Counted from the stretch's first letter, positions 1-5,674 are shown. The stretch is 11,439 bases of DNA from CALSPH01 sp041690035 (GCA_041690035.1 JBDNFC010000118.1:1-11439); one strand, 5' to 3'. The notes: generated by a model not told the origin, from the sequence alone. A program made the numbers and translations.

Positions 1-233
1 AAATTTCCCTTCTCACAAAATGAAATTACCTTTTGGTAATCTCTTTCTTGTGTTATTATTGTTGATGTGTCAATCTCAATTTTCACAAAATCATTGCTAA
101 CTGTAACTTTTGGTTTGTAAGGACCAAAAGTATAAAAGTTTTGAATTGCCACTATCAAAGATTGCTGGTCGCCCTGCGGAACAGATGGAAATATTGTATA
201 AAGAAAGCTGTCGATTTTATGATTGATTTGCAT
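1..233 (-). CDS. Hypothetical protein, N-terminal 77 residues (cut by window edge)
   Basis: An open frame runs from an ATG at 231-233 to the window edge without a stop, giving 77 codons of a longer protein. The start is chosen because it is the only ATG after the in-frame TAA twelve codons upstream. No Shine-Dalgarno site is seen, as is usual in Bacteroidota. The fragment begins MQINHKIDSFLYTIFP, has no signal peptide or membrane segment, and contains the run NFYTFGPYKPKV followed by an amphipathic stretch ending QERDYQKVISFCEKGNF. That last part looks like the first helix of a tetratricopeptide-type helical array, and I have an impression of similar N-termini in Bacteroidota TPR proteins, but too little is visible to assign a family. 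It would be a cytoplasmic protein. It lies about 700 bases from the protease gene, so it probably has its own promoter. Confidence 0.6.
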   Translation of the reverse strand, partial: MQINHKIDSFLYTIFPSVPQGDQQSLIVAIQNFYTFGPYKPKVTVSNDFVKIEIDTSTIITQERDYQKVISFCEKGN

Positions 234-416
234 TGAAATAATTTCTGCTTTATTATGTCCTAATACTTAGTCCAAGTTTAAAATTTCTATTATTTCTTTA
301 GAAAAATTCACCCTAGAAATGAATATTAGTTTACCGCCCACAAACTTAATCCCTTTCCCTCAAAATACAAACTTCTTATTTCTTTACCTCCTTTCTCCCT
401 ACAACTCCATTAATCG

Positions 417-448
417 CCCTAAAAACCACCTTTAAAACCCTAAAACCC
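417..448 (-). other. G-tract cluster on minus strand, possible G-quadruplex
   Basis: On the minus strand this stretch reads as spaced G runs: GGG, GGG, GGTGG, GGG, separated by T/A linkers of five to seven bases (the first part is GGGTTTTAGGG). Further runs (GGG, GGAGG, GGG, GGG, GGGCGG) continue towards 335. The pattern would allow a two-tetrad or bulged G-quadruplex in DNA or in a minus-strand transcript. Three intact GGG runs plus one bulged GGTGG is below the strict three-tetrad rule, so this is only a structural possibility. Confidence 0.3.
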
Positions 449-457
449 AAAGGTTGG

Positions 458-529
458 TTACTGCGCAACCATCGTTTGTTTTGTTCCTGTTCCTATCAAA
501 AAAATTACTATGGGCACTATAAAATCCAT
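458..529 (-). CDS. Possible 23-residue hydrophobic peptide ORF
   Basis: An ATG at 527-529 opens a 23-codon frame ending in TAA at 458-460. The peptide starts MDFIVPIVIFLIGTGTK and ends TMVAQ. It is a single hydrophobic stretch of about twelve residues followed by a small polar tail with one Lys, the layout of a tiny membrane or toxin-like peptide. An in-frame TAA lies three codons upstream, so the frame cannot be longer. There is no ribosome-binding motif and no recognisable promoter, and the ORF sits between the 21-bp repeat array and the G-rich stretch. An ORF this short can easily arise by chance. I do not recognise it and treat it as speculative. Confidence 0.2.
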   Translation of the reverse strand: MDFIVPIVIFLIGTGTKQTMVAQ

Positions 530-651
530 TGTATTTTATCATTTTGTTACCATACCTTTGTGAAAATGTGTGGTTTGCTGCAATAAATTTAGCGGATCAT
601 ATAATAAAGTTAGCGTAGCAGTAAAAAAAGCTACCGTACGACATGGTTTTA

Positions 652-903
652 AAACTTTTTTTGTAATGGCATAGACTTTTATTACAATTAAACAGACCTT
701 TTTTGCAATAGAAAAAACTTTTATTGTAACTATTTAGACTTTTATAGTAATATAGCATACCTTTTTAGCAATAACAAAGACTTTTATCACAATAGAACAG
801 ACTTTATTTATAATAAAATAAACTTTTATTGCAATAAAGTAGACCTATTTAGCAATTAAGCAGACTATTTTTAAAAAATAGCAGACTTTTTCTGCAAAAT
901 GTG
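652..903. repeat. 12 x 21-bp degenerate tandem repeat
   Basis: Twelve contiguous units of exactly 21 bp start at 652, 673, 694 and so on to 883, with no insertion or deletion between units. The plus-strand consensus is close to AGACTTTTATTGCAATAAAG plus one base. Unit positions 1, 3, 4 (A-AC) and 14-15 (AA) are the same in all twelve units; the rest varies. The best-preserved unit (820-840) contains the palindrome TTTATTGCAATAAA. There are no unique spacers, so it is not a CRISPR array. Every one of the six frames contains stop codons, so it is not a coding repeat now, although one plus-strand frame reads as heptads close to T-F-I-A-I-K-Q. The 21-bp period equals two B-DNA turns, so the T and A tracts stay in phase and should bend the DNA. 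Confidence 0.85.
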
Positions 904-930
904 TTAAACATTTGTTGCTATTTTTTCTCA

Positions 931-2448
931 TCATTTGCCATTAACTATAATTATATAAGTAAAATTAGAGACAATTTTAACCTGTTCCGTAAGTCCTTTA
1001 CCATTTAAGGAATTTATACTTGGATAACTTATAGTAACAGGTAACAAATCAATTAGATTATCAAGATAACTTACCTTTATTGCATAGCTTGCATTCTCAG
1101 CATGAGAGTGTTTTGCATTAATTATTCCTAAAAGATTTCCATTTTTATCGAATAATGGTCCACCAGAATTTCCGGGCTGGACAGGTGCGGAAATTTGATA
1201 TAATGATATGTCTCCTTTGTAGCCCGTTTTTGAACTAACAATACCATTTGTAAGTTTAACTTCTTCACCCATTGAACTTGTCATTGGAAATCCTAAAACA
1301 AATACATTTTCCCCAACGTCTGCAACTCCTTTTCTAAAAGTATAGGGAATAGAACCTAGTGAAGTAAATCTACTGTCATCAATTTTAATGATAGCTAAAT
1401 CGTTTTTCTCGTCAGACACAATAACTTTGGCAGTTAGGTTTCTTGTAAAATTTCCGTTTACTCCTTTTACTTCTATTGACTTTGCGTTTTCTATAACGTG
1501 ATAGTTTGTTACAATGTAACCATTAGAAGAAATTGCAAAACCTGTACCTGATGATTTTTGATTACCCGAAGCGAATGAAGAAGAGCCAGTTGGATACATT
1601 TTTAAATAACCACTTTCTTCACCTTTAACTACTGTTTTTAAAGTATTGCCGTCAAACAATATATATGCATCTGAATTTATAGACTTGTCTGCCATATACC
1701 AATCCCCTTTAAATACGCCTGTTGTTGCACTAGGTCGTAGAGTTGCTTTTACATCCCCAACTTTCCACCAACTCATATATACTCCACCATAGCTCAGATA
1801 AACAAGCTTATATGTTTCTCCATCCTTTATGCACCCTAGTTTATAGCCTGATTTATCAAATGGTTCATAAATGCCGACAATACCATCATTTTGTTCATCT
1901 ACTTTTTGCTTGAGTGACGATTCTGTCAAATTAGTTTTTGGATGATTGTCAGGATTAGTTAGGGTATAATTGCTGAATCCATAACCGTTACAATAAGTAC
2001 CTTTGTCAATCAGAGAAAAGTCCGTTAAGCCAGGTGGAATTGCTCCGTTAAAAACATAAGTAATAAAGTATGATAATTCGCCAGTTTTAACATTATCCCA
2101 ACCCCAATTATCATCACTACAGCTAGCAATTCGATATGTAACATCGTTTTGTAATACGCCTAAATATTTTGCTTCGTAATTACCAGATTTAATTTTTGAA
2201 TTATATGATGGTGTTACAGAATTCATTCTTCTCATATTTTTTGTTGGCACTTGCTGGATTTTAACGTAAGTATATCCTTTACTTCGATCAATTTTAACAT
2301 CATATAATGCACCTGTGTAACCATCTGATTGAACTTTATTTGTGCCATAGAAATTGGTTGTTTGAGCATTTGTTGTAAAGAAGTTGAAAATCAGGACTAC
2401 CAATGCTAGTAGCGGAATTGTTCTGTTTCGGTCAAATATTTTACTCAT
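931..2448 (-). CDS. Secreted trypsin-like (HtrA/S1C type) serine protease, 505 aa
   Basis: A serine endopeptidase predicted to be exported to the periplasm or outside. The frame is open to 2760, but I choose the ATG at 2446-2448 because it starts a typical signal peptide: basic MSKIFDRNR, a hydrophobic core at residues 11-24 and cleavage after TTNAQ near residue 29. Residues about 30-290 form one or two regions I cannot name, rich in Tyr, Trp and Gly (WWKVGDVKA, GDWYMADKS, YLKMYP); I have seen similar modules in front of Bacteroidota trypsin-like proteases. Residues about 298-470 are the protease domain with an intact triad: His317 in TNYHVI, Asp350 in NDLAIIKI, Ser428 in PGNSGGPL. No PDZ domain follows, unlike DegP/HtrA, and no T9SS sorting domain is present; the last 35 residues are plain. 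A dispersed-repeat leader lies upstream and the 21-bp repeat array downstream. Confidence 0.88.
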   Translation of the reverse strand: MSKIFDRNRTIPLLALVVLIFNFFTTNAQTTNFYGTNKVQSDGYTGALYDVKIDRSKGYTYVKIQQVPTKNMRRMNSVTPSYNSKIKSGNYEAKYLGVLQNDVTYRIASCSDDNWGWDNVKTGELSYFITYVFNGAIPPGLTDFSLIDKGTYCNGYGFSNYTLTNPDNHPKTNLTESSLKQKVDEQNDGIVGIYEPFDKSGYKLGCIKDGETYKLVYLSYGGVYMSWWKVGDVKATLRPSATTGVFKGDWYMADKSINSDAYILFDGNTLKTVVKGEESGYLKMYPTGSSSFASGNQKSSGTGFAISSNGYIVTNYHVIENAKSIEVKGVNGNFTRNLTAKVIVSDEKNDLAIIKIDDSRFTSLGSIPYTFRKGVADVGENVFVLGFPMTSSMGEEVKLTNGIVSSKTGYKGDISLYQISAPVQPGNSGGPLFDKNGNLLGIINAKHSHAENASYAIKVSYLDNLIDLLPVTISYPSINSLNGKGLTEQVKIVSNFTYIIIVNGK

Positions 2449-2714
2449 AATATTATTTGAATATTTTATAATTCTTTGTCGAGAGTTGGCAAAAAATGGT
2501 TCTTTTGGTTTTGAGAAGGGGCGGCTTGCGTGTCGGGCAAAACCAAATGCGTCATTTGTGCGGCTGGCTAAAATTGTTTTTAAAAAATGTGCGGTGGAAA
2601 AAAATAAAAATACAGAAGGATTGGCTTTCGGGTCGGCTGTCTGATGGTTCATTTGTCCAGTCATTTGTTTATGTTTTATGATGTCGTTCATTCTTGCTTT
2701 GTCGTTTTTTACAA
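2449..2714 (-). other. Repeat-like leader ahead of protease gene, not coding
   Basis: The protease frame stays open through this segment, but the translation (Lys/Asn/Phe-rich, no domain) sits in front of a signal peptide that must be N-terminal, so I read it as untranslated or as a remnant. Another in-frame ATG at 2689-2691 lies just after the shared leader repeat and could have belonged to an older gene. A perfect 10-bp inverted repeat, TTTGGTTTTG at 2504-2513 and CAAAACCAAA at 2538-2547, encloses a 24-base GC-rich loop. Together with the phrase FGFARHASRPFSKPKEPFF in the translation, which I believe recurs as spurious ORFs in other Bacteroidota contigs, it suggests a dispersed intergenic repeat. 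Confidence 0.5.
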
Positions 2715-2746
2715 TGACCGCTAACGTAAGTCTGTCTAAATACTCC
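2715..2746 (-). repeat. Shared 32-nt leader repeat, copy 1
   Basis: This segment matches 5267-5298 at 29 of 32 positions, and the similarity continues more weakly through the adjoining 14 bases (2701-2714 with 5253-5266). On the minus strand it runs from GGAGTATTTAGAC to CGTTAGCGGTCA. It lies upstream of the protease leader, while the other copy lies directly upstream of the 325-residue gene. Its last part, GTTAGCGGT, is the exact inverse of ACCGCTAAC that begins the spacer after the 325-residue gene. Confidence 0.8.
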
Positions 2747-2747
2747 A

Positions 2748-2755
2748 CAAACATA
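2748..2755 (-). promoter_or_regulatory. Candidate -7 promoter box TATGTTTG
   Basis: On the minus strand this reads TATGTTTG, a full match to the Bacteroidota housekeeping -7 consensus TAnnTTTG. It lies directly upstream of the shared leader repeat, and the same octamer lies upstream of the second repeat copy at 5310-5317. I see no clear -33 TTTG at the usual distance, so the call rests on the octamer and its recurrence. Confidence 0.4.
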
Positions 2756-2822
2756 CACAAACAATCGGATACTTACCTTTAAAATTTTCCAACCATGCAA
2801 TTCTCAGTGCCTTGATTTGAGC

Positions 2823-3028
2823 AATTAGACAGTTTGACGGTTTGCAGCTGCAAGATTTGGCGATTACGGAGCATCCCTTATTTACGGGATCTGCCACCAC
2901 TCCCGATTGCCTATCAGGAGTGATACGAAGTACAACCCCGCAGGGCTCACGAATGCCTTAAAAAAATAAACAAAAATAAGTAAAGCTTCATTTAAGCACT
3001 GAATCGCCAATTTTTTGTAGCTGCTGTT
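2823..3028. repeat. Folded intergenic element (attC-like), after metallophosphoesterase gene
   Basis: A GC-richer island with nested inverted repeats. The outer arms TTGGCGATT (2857-2865) and AATCGCCAA (3002-3010) are perfectly complementary, and the pairing extends outward through GCAGCT-type sequence on both sides. Inside are hairpins at 2873-2877/2886-2890 (ATCCC/GGGAT), 2898-2907/2913-2922 (ten pairs with one U-G in the minus-strand RNA, loop of five) and around 2936-2945. The left end (2823-2844) is identical over 22 bases to 5603-5624. The right end (2994-3028) matches 4185-4219 at 32 of 35 positions. The element therefore belongs to the same family as the other spacers here. Confidence 0.65.
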
Positions 3029-3172
3029 CTTGTTGCACAAATCAATATTGTGAATTTATCTAAATTTTTCGCAAGATTTGATTTTACAATTGGTTGATAT
3101 TCAGTAGTTTTATTTTTGTATTTTCCATATTTTCAGTTTAATTGCCTCGTTTTTGTAGTTGTGCAACAGGCA
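3027..3172. mobile_element. Possible MITE-like insertion, about 145 bp
   Basis: TGTTGCACAA at 3031-3040 and TTGTGCAACA at 3159-3168 form a perfect 10-bp terminal inverted repeat, extending to 12 of 14 when the outer four bases are included. The interior is AT-rich, with no ORF above 15 codons. CTGCTGT lies just outside on both sides (3021-3027 and 3173-3179), as a 7-bp target duplication would. The flanks look like two halves of the spacer element seen whole at 4185-4226, which would make this an insertion into that element. No transposase accompanies it. Confidence 0.35.
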
Positions 3173-3191
3173 CTGCTGTGATGTAATTCTT

Positions 3192-4103
3192 TCAAACATA
3201 CGTCAAGTTATTGCTGTCCAATTCATTTTCTTTGTCAAGGCGGTATGCTACAAGTTTTCCGTCTTTTGCAATACTGTAATCTAAGCAACAAATATTTTTC
3301 TTGTATAATGATGGTTCTCCATTTAACCAATAATGACCAAAGAAAACTTTTTTGTCTTTACTCTGATAATAGTCATTTGATTTTAATTCTGAAACTTTGA
3401 TTGGTTGTTTTGGTAAATTTTCAATTGGTTCAACGCTAATTGATTTGTAAGTCATTTCAGAAGGATTTTCCCACCATTTTATTCTTATCTCTGTCCTTCT
3501 CGTTCCGTCCTTATCTGTAAAGAATAAGCCATCAGGCATTATCATTTCTTTGCCTTTTAATGTTTGGTCAATGGCTTCGTTCAAAGCTGTCCCTTTTTTT
3601 ACTGATTGATAAATAAGTTCGTCTGTCAATCTGTCGTTTACCAATGTTTGCTTTAAGTAGTCAATGTTGTTGTTATCCCAACAAGCGTGAACAGCTCTAA
3701 ATGTGTCTGTTTCGTAGTAAAGTGGTAAGGTTTTAAACCACTCTAAATAATCTTCATATTCTGTTTGTCGGTTTTGAAATTGTTTAAGGGTTTCATAGTG
3801 TTGAATGATATTCTTAATTAGGTGTTTTCTAAGATGTCCGCCTTCAGTTTCTTGGAAATGAAAACATAGTGCATTGTATTCGTGATTACCCATTAAAGCA
3901 ATTGCGTTATTGTTGTCAACCATTGCCTTAACAATTTCAAGGGTTTCTCTAATTTTCGGTCCCCTATCAATATAGTCACCAACAAATAAAACTTTTCTGT
4001 CAAGGTGTGAGTATGCTCCGTTACTTTTTACGTAACCTAATTTCAAAAGTAATTCTTCAAGTTTGTCTGCGTGTCCGTGAATGTCTCCTATAAAGTCTAT
4101 CAT
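3192..4103 (-). CDS. PPP-family calcineurin-like metallophosphoesterase, 303 aa
   Basis: A cytoplasmic two-metal phosphoesterase of the bacterial PPP (ApaH/PrpE-like) type. The signature blocks are all present and in order: GDIHG at residues 6-10, GDYIDRGP at 42-49, GNHE at 72-75, a metal-ligand histidine in AVHACW (His139) and GHYWL at 256-260. The start at 4101-4103 puts the first motif at residue 6, as usual in the family, so no extension is expected. At 303 residues it is a little longer than ApaH or PrpE; the insert at about 150-235 (TLKGKEMIMPDG, RIKWWENP) probably shapes the substrate pocket. The substrate cannot be told from sequence: dinucleoside polyphosphates, phosphoprotein or RNA ends are all known for relatives. 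It stands alone, with folded spacer elements on both sides and no partner gene in an overlapping operon. Confidence 0.9.
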   Translation of the reverse strand: MIDFIGDIHGHADKLEELLLKLGYVKSNGAYSHLDRKVLFVGDYIDRGPKIRETLEIVKAMVDNNNAIALMGNHEYNALCFHFQETEGGHLRKHLIKNIIQHYETLKQFQNRQTEYEDYLEWFKTLPLYYETDTFRAVHACWDNNNIDYLKQTLVNDRLTDELIYQSVKKGTALNEAIDQTLKGKEMIMPDGLFFTDKDGTRRTEIRIKWWENPSEMTYKSISVEPIENLPKQPIKVSELKSNDYYQSKDKKVFFGHYWLNGEPSLYKKNICCLDYSIAKDGKLVAYRLDKENELDSNNLTYV

Positions 4104-4122
4104 ATCTTGTCGGTTATTTTAT

Positions 4123-4226
4123 TATATCACACAACGGTTTGGCGCTTGGCGAAGGTGGCGATTTTCACCACAAATGTGTCTGCGAAGCACTGAACCGCCA
4201 ATTTTTTGTGGGTGCTGTTAGCGGTT
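4123..4226. repeat. Folded intergenic element (attC-like), after 325-aa gene
   Basis: Read on the minus strand, the element begins ACCGCTAACAGCACC shortly after the 325-residue gene and ends AACCGTTGTGTGATA shortly before the phosphoesterase ATG. It contains CGCCAA/TTGGCG-type pairings, a GGTG/CACC hairpin at about 4155-4170 and a CACA/TGTG hairpin at about 4170-4180. The segment 4185-4219 matches 2994-3028 at 32 of 35 positions. Its first nine bases are the exact inverse of the end of the leader repeat at 2717-2725. Confidence 0.6.
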
Positions 4227-4270
4227 CGGCTTTCTTTTCGGTCGAGTAGTATCAGGTAACTTTGCATTGT

Positions 4271-5248
4271 CTAATTAATAGTTGCTATGTAATTTTCTAT
4301 TTCTTCGCTTTCTCCAAATGCAGTTGTAGGATTATTAAAAGGCGGTCTGTCAGAATTTTGTGGACTTAAAATCTCTCCGTTTTCAACTTCGTCTGCATAG
4401 TTTGTAGTTGTCCTAAATTTCCCTTTACCTCTAAAATTCAAAATCACAGCTTGAACTCCTGGAATTATACAGATTTGCAGTCCTGTTCCTTCGCTTTCAA
4501 AAAAGTCACTTTGGTTAAGTCGCATACGAACTGTTTTGCCTTTCAATAAACTTTCTGGGCAGTAACCGTTCCACATATTTGAAATTTTTTCTGTTGTCAT
4601 ATTGTTTTTTAAATTGTTGCCGAAGATAAAAAGAAACTGCTCAATGTTTTCTCCTTCGGTTTCTAACCTTTTCGATATTTCATTCGTCAGTTTCAAAAAG
4701 TCCAAATATTTTTTCGCTGCGTTGTCATAACGAATACCACTTATTGGGATAAAGTCCGGATAAGTTTTACTTGAAAAAACGTCAATAAGTCTTTGGTCTA
4801 AAATAAGACAAGGATCGTCATTAAAGGTCAACTGTAAAAAGTAAATCAGTTTGCTATAAGTTGAAAGTCCAAGACCTGAAACGCCTTTAAATGTTAAAGA
4901 TAATTTGTTAAAGTCGTCTGTTGTGGGTTTGCTAATTTTTTTTAAATCTTTGAATGTGTTTTCAATTAATTCAATGTGCTTTAAAATATTTACAAAATGG
5001 TTTCCTCGCATACCACCAGTGTAGCCCCAATAAATTGTTTTAATAATTTGCTCTCGTAAATTTTCAGTTTCAAATATTTCTTGTCGGCTAATTGTTAAGA
5101 TTGGTTGGTCGCCAAATAAGTTGTCATTAAGCTGTTTTAACCAGCTAATTTCATTTTCTGCTTTTAACCAAGTCGTCCGTTTTGTTGCAAAACTTTGCTG
5201 TCTTACGGGAAGGTTTGAAATTAATATTTTAAATGTGTCTATGTTCAT
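4271..5248 (-). CDS. OGG-fold-like protein with extra C-terminal domain, 325 aa
   Basis: A soluble protein with two visible parts. Residues 1-215 resemble the OGG-like helix-hairpin-helix proteins related to 8-oxoguanine glycosylases: YWGYTGGMRG at 73-82, a hairpin KGVSGLGLSTYSKL at 121-134, and LILDQRLIDVF at 148-158, whose Asp151 sits where the HhH-GPD catalytic Asp is expected. The catalytic lysine position of true OGG enzymes appears to be Ser129, with Lys133 nearby, so glycosylase activity is doubtful. Residues about 217-325, starting at an internal Met (MTTEKISNMW), form a separate conserved-looking domain (VRMRLNQSDFFESEGTG, LNFRGKGKF, YADEVENGEILSPQ) that I believe also exists as a stand-alone small protein; its function is unknown. 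The ATG at 5246-5248 follows the shared leader repeat closely. A role in nucleic-acid maintenance or defence is inference only. Confidence 0.7.
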   Translation of the reverse strand: MNIDTFKILISNLPVRQQSFATKRTTWLKAENEISWLKQLNDNLFGDQPILTISRQEIFETENLREQIIKTIYWGYTGGMRGNHFVNILKHIELIENTFKDLKKISKPTTDDFNKLSLTFKGVSGLGLSTYSKLIYFLQLTFNDDPCLILDQRLIDVFSSKTYPDFIPISGIRYDNAAKKYLDFLKLTNEISKRLETEGENIEQFLFIFGNNLKNNMTTEKISNMWNGYCPESLLKGKTVRMRLNQSDFFESEGTGLQICIIPGVQAVILNFRGKGKFRTTTNYADEVENGEILSPQNSDRPPFNNPTTAFGESEEIENYIATIN

Positions 5249-5266
5249 ATGTGTCGTCTTTTAAGC

Positions 5267-5298
5267 TGACCGGTAACGTCAGTCCGTCTAAATACTCC
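5267..5298 (-). repeat. Shared 32-nt leader repeat, copy 2
   Basis: Second copy of the repeat at 2715-2746 (29 of 32 identical). On the minus strand it ends CGTTACCGGTCA, 18 bases before the ATG of the 325-residue gene, so here it forms most of the presumed 5' untranslated region. The bases between repeat and ATG (a short A-rich stretch then GACGAC) are also similar to those after copy 1. Confidence 0.8.
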
Positions 5299-5309
5299 CA
5301 TTTCTTTTG

Positions 5310-5317
5310 CAAACATA
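5310..5317 (-). promoter_or_regulatory. Candidate -7 promoter box TATGTTTG
   Basis: Minus-strand TATGTTTG matches the Bacteroidota TAnnTTTG -7 consensus. It lies 11 bases upstream of leader repeat copy 2 and about 62 bases upstream of the ATG of the 325-residue gene, a reasonable promoter distance. No -33 element is clear. The same octamer precedes the other leader copy. Confidence 0.4.
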
Positions 5318-5354
5318 AACATTTTTGACCCATTTTAAGCACATTTAAGGAATG

Positions 5355-5576
5355 CTATGCGGCTCTTTTTAAATTTATGCGTTGGATAGTGTAAAAATTT
5401 AGTGGCCTGATAGTGGCTAATTTTGAGTTTGTGTAGGGCGGTTTTTTTAAAAACAAAAAGGCAAGCTCTTTTAAGAACTTTTTGAGCAGGTTGTGGTCTA
5501 AAATATTCAGTATTCTGCGCAAATTGAAGGCAGTAAAATCAACGGATGTAGCATAAAATCTATCCACATCTTTTGC
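5355..5576 (-). pseudogene. Transposase C-terminal remnant
   Basis: A frame of about 74 codons bounded by TAA at 5577-5579 and TAG at 5355-5357. The phrase TAFNLRRILNILD followed by LLKKFLKELAFLF is the conserved C-terminal helix region of DDE transposases of the IS1182/IS4-like groups, where F/YNLRR lies close to the protein end. No catalytic DDE residues, no N-terminal part and no terminal inverted repeats are visible, so this is a decayed tail and not an active element. GTG at 5565-5567 would be the only start, and I do not think it is expressed as a gene. It marks past IS activity in the spacer between the 118-residue and 325-residue genes. Confidence 0.6.
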
Positions 5577-5602
5577 TTAATAAACCCAAAAAATGGTGCA
5601 GT

Positions 5603-5674
5603 AATTAGACAGTTTGACGGTTTGGCTATGCCCAGTGTCCCGAAGGGCATTTCGTATAGGTGTTGTTGGCGGTA
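5603..5674. repeat. Folded intergenic element (attC-like), after 118-aa gene
   Basis: On the minus strand it begins TACCGCCAACAACACC two bases after the stop of the 118-residue gene. It carries a hairpin, ATGCCC (5628-5633) with GGGCAT (5645-5650), whose 11-base loop holds a second pairing CCCGAAGGG. It ends in a 22-base stretch (5603-5624) identical to 2823-2844. The position directly behind a stop codon and the GC-rich fold suggest it could also act as a transcription end, though no U-run follows. Confidence 0.6.

Larger units (their letters stand above)
234..930. other. Gene-poor 0.7-kb spacer
   Basis: No convincing gene is visible in these 697 bases on either strand. The spacer holds, in plus order, AT-rich DNA in front of the edge gene, a strand-asymmetric C-rich (minus-strand G-rich) stretch at about 330-450, a possible 23-residue peptide ORF at 458-529, and the 21-bp tandem repeat at 652-903. 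A weak AT-only hairpin (AAATGT at 897-902, ACATTT at 908-913) lies just beyond the stop of the protease gene. It could help end that transcript but lacks a following U-run. No tRNA or rRNA is recognisable. Confidence 0.6.

Noticed and set aside
615..634. Hairpin GTAGC/GCTAC before the 21-bp array
   Set aside because: Only five pairs with a ten-base loop, which is likely by chance in this composition.
652..903. CRISPR array
   Set aside because: Units are contiguous 21-mers with no unique spacers, and no cas genes are present.
2384..2681. Two overlapping plus-strand ORFs near the protease start
   Set aside because: Antisense to the leader and signal peptide, with no domain or start signal.
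2449..2760. N-terminal extension of the protease (609-residue version)
   Set aside because: A clear signal peptide begins at the ATG at 2448; the upstream translation has no domain character and overlaps repeats and a candidate promoter box.
5603..5674. Simple rho-independent terminator after the 118-residue gene
   Set aside because: The fold is present but no U-run follows on the minus strand, and the sequence belongs to the spacer family instead.
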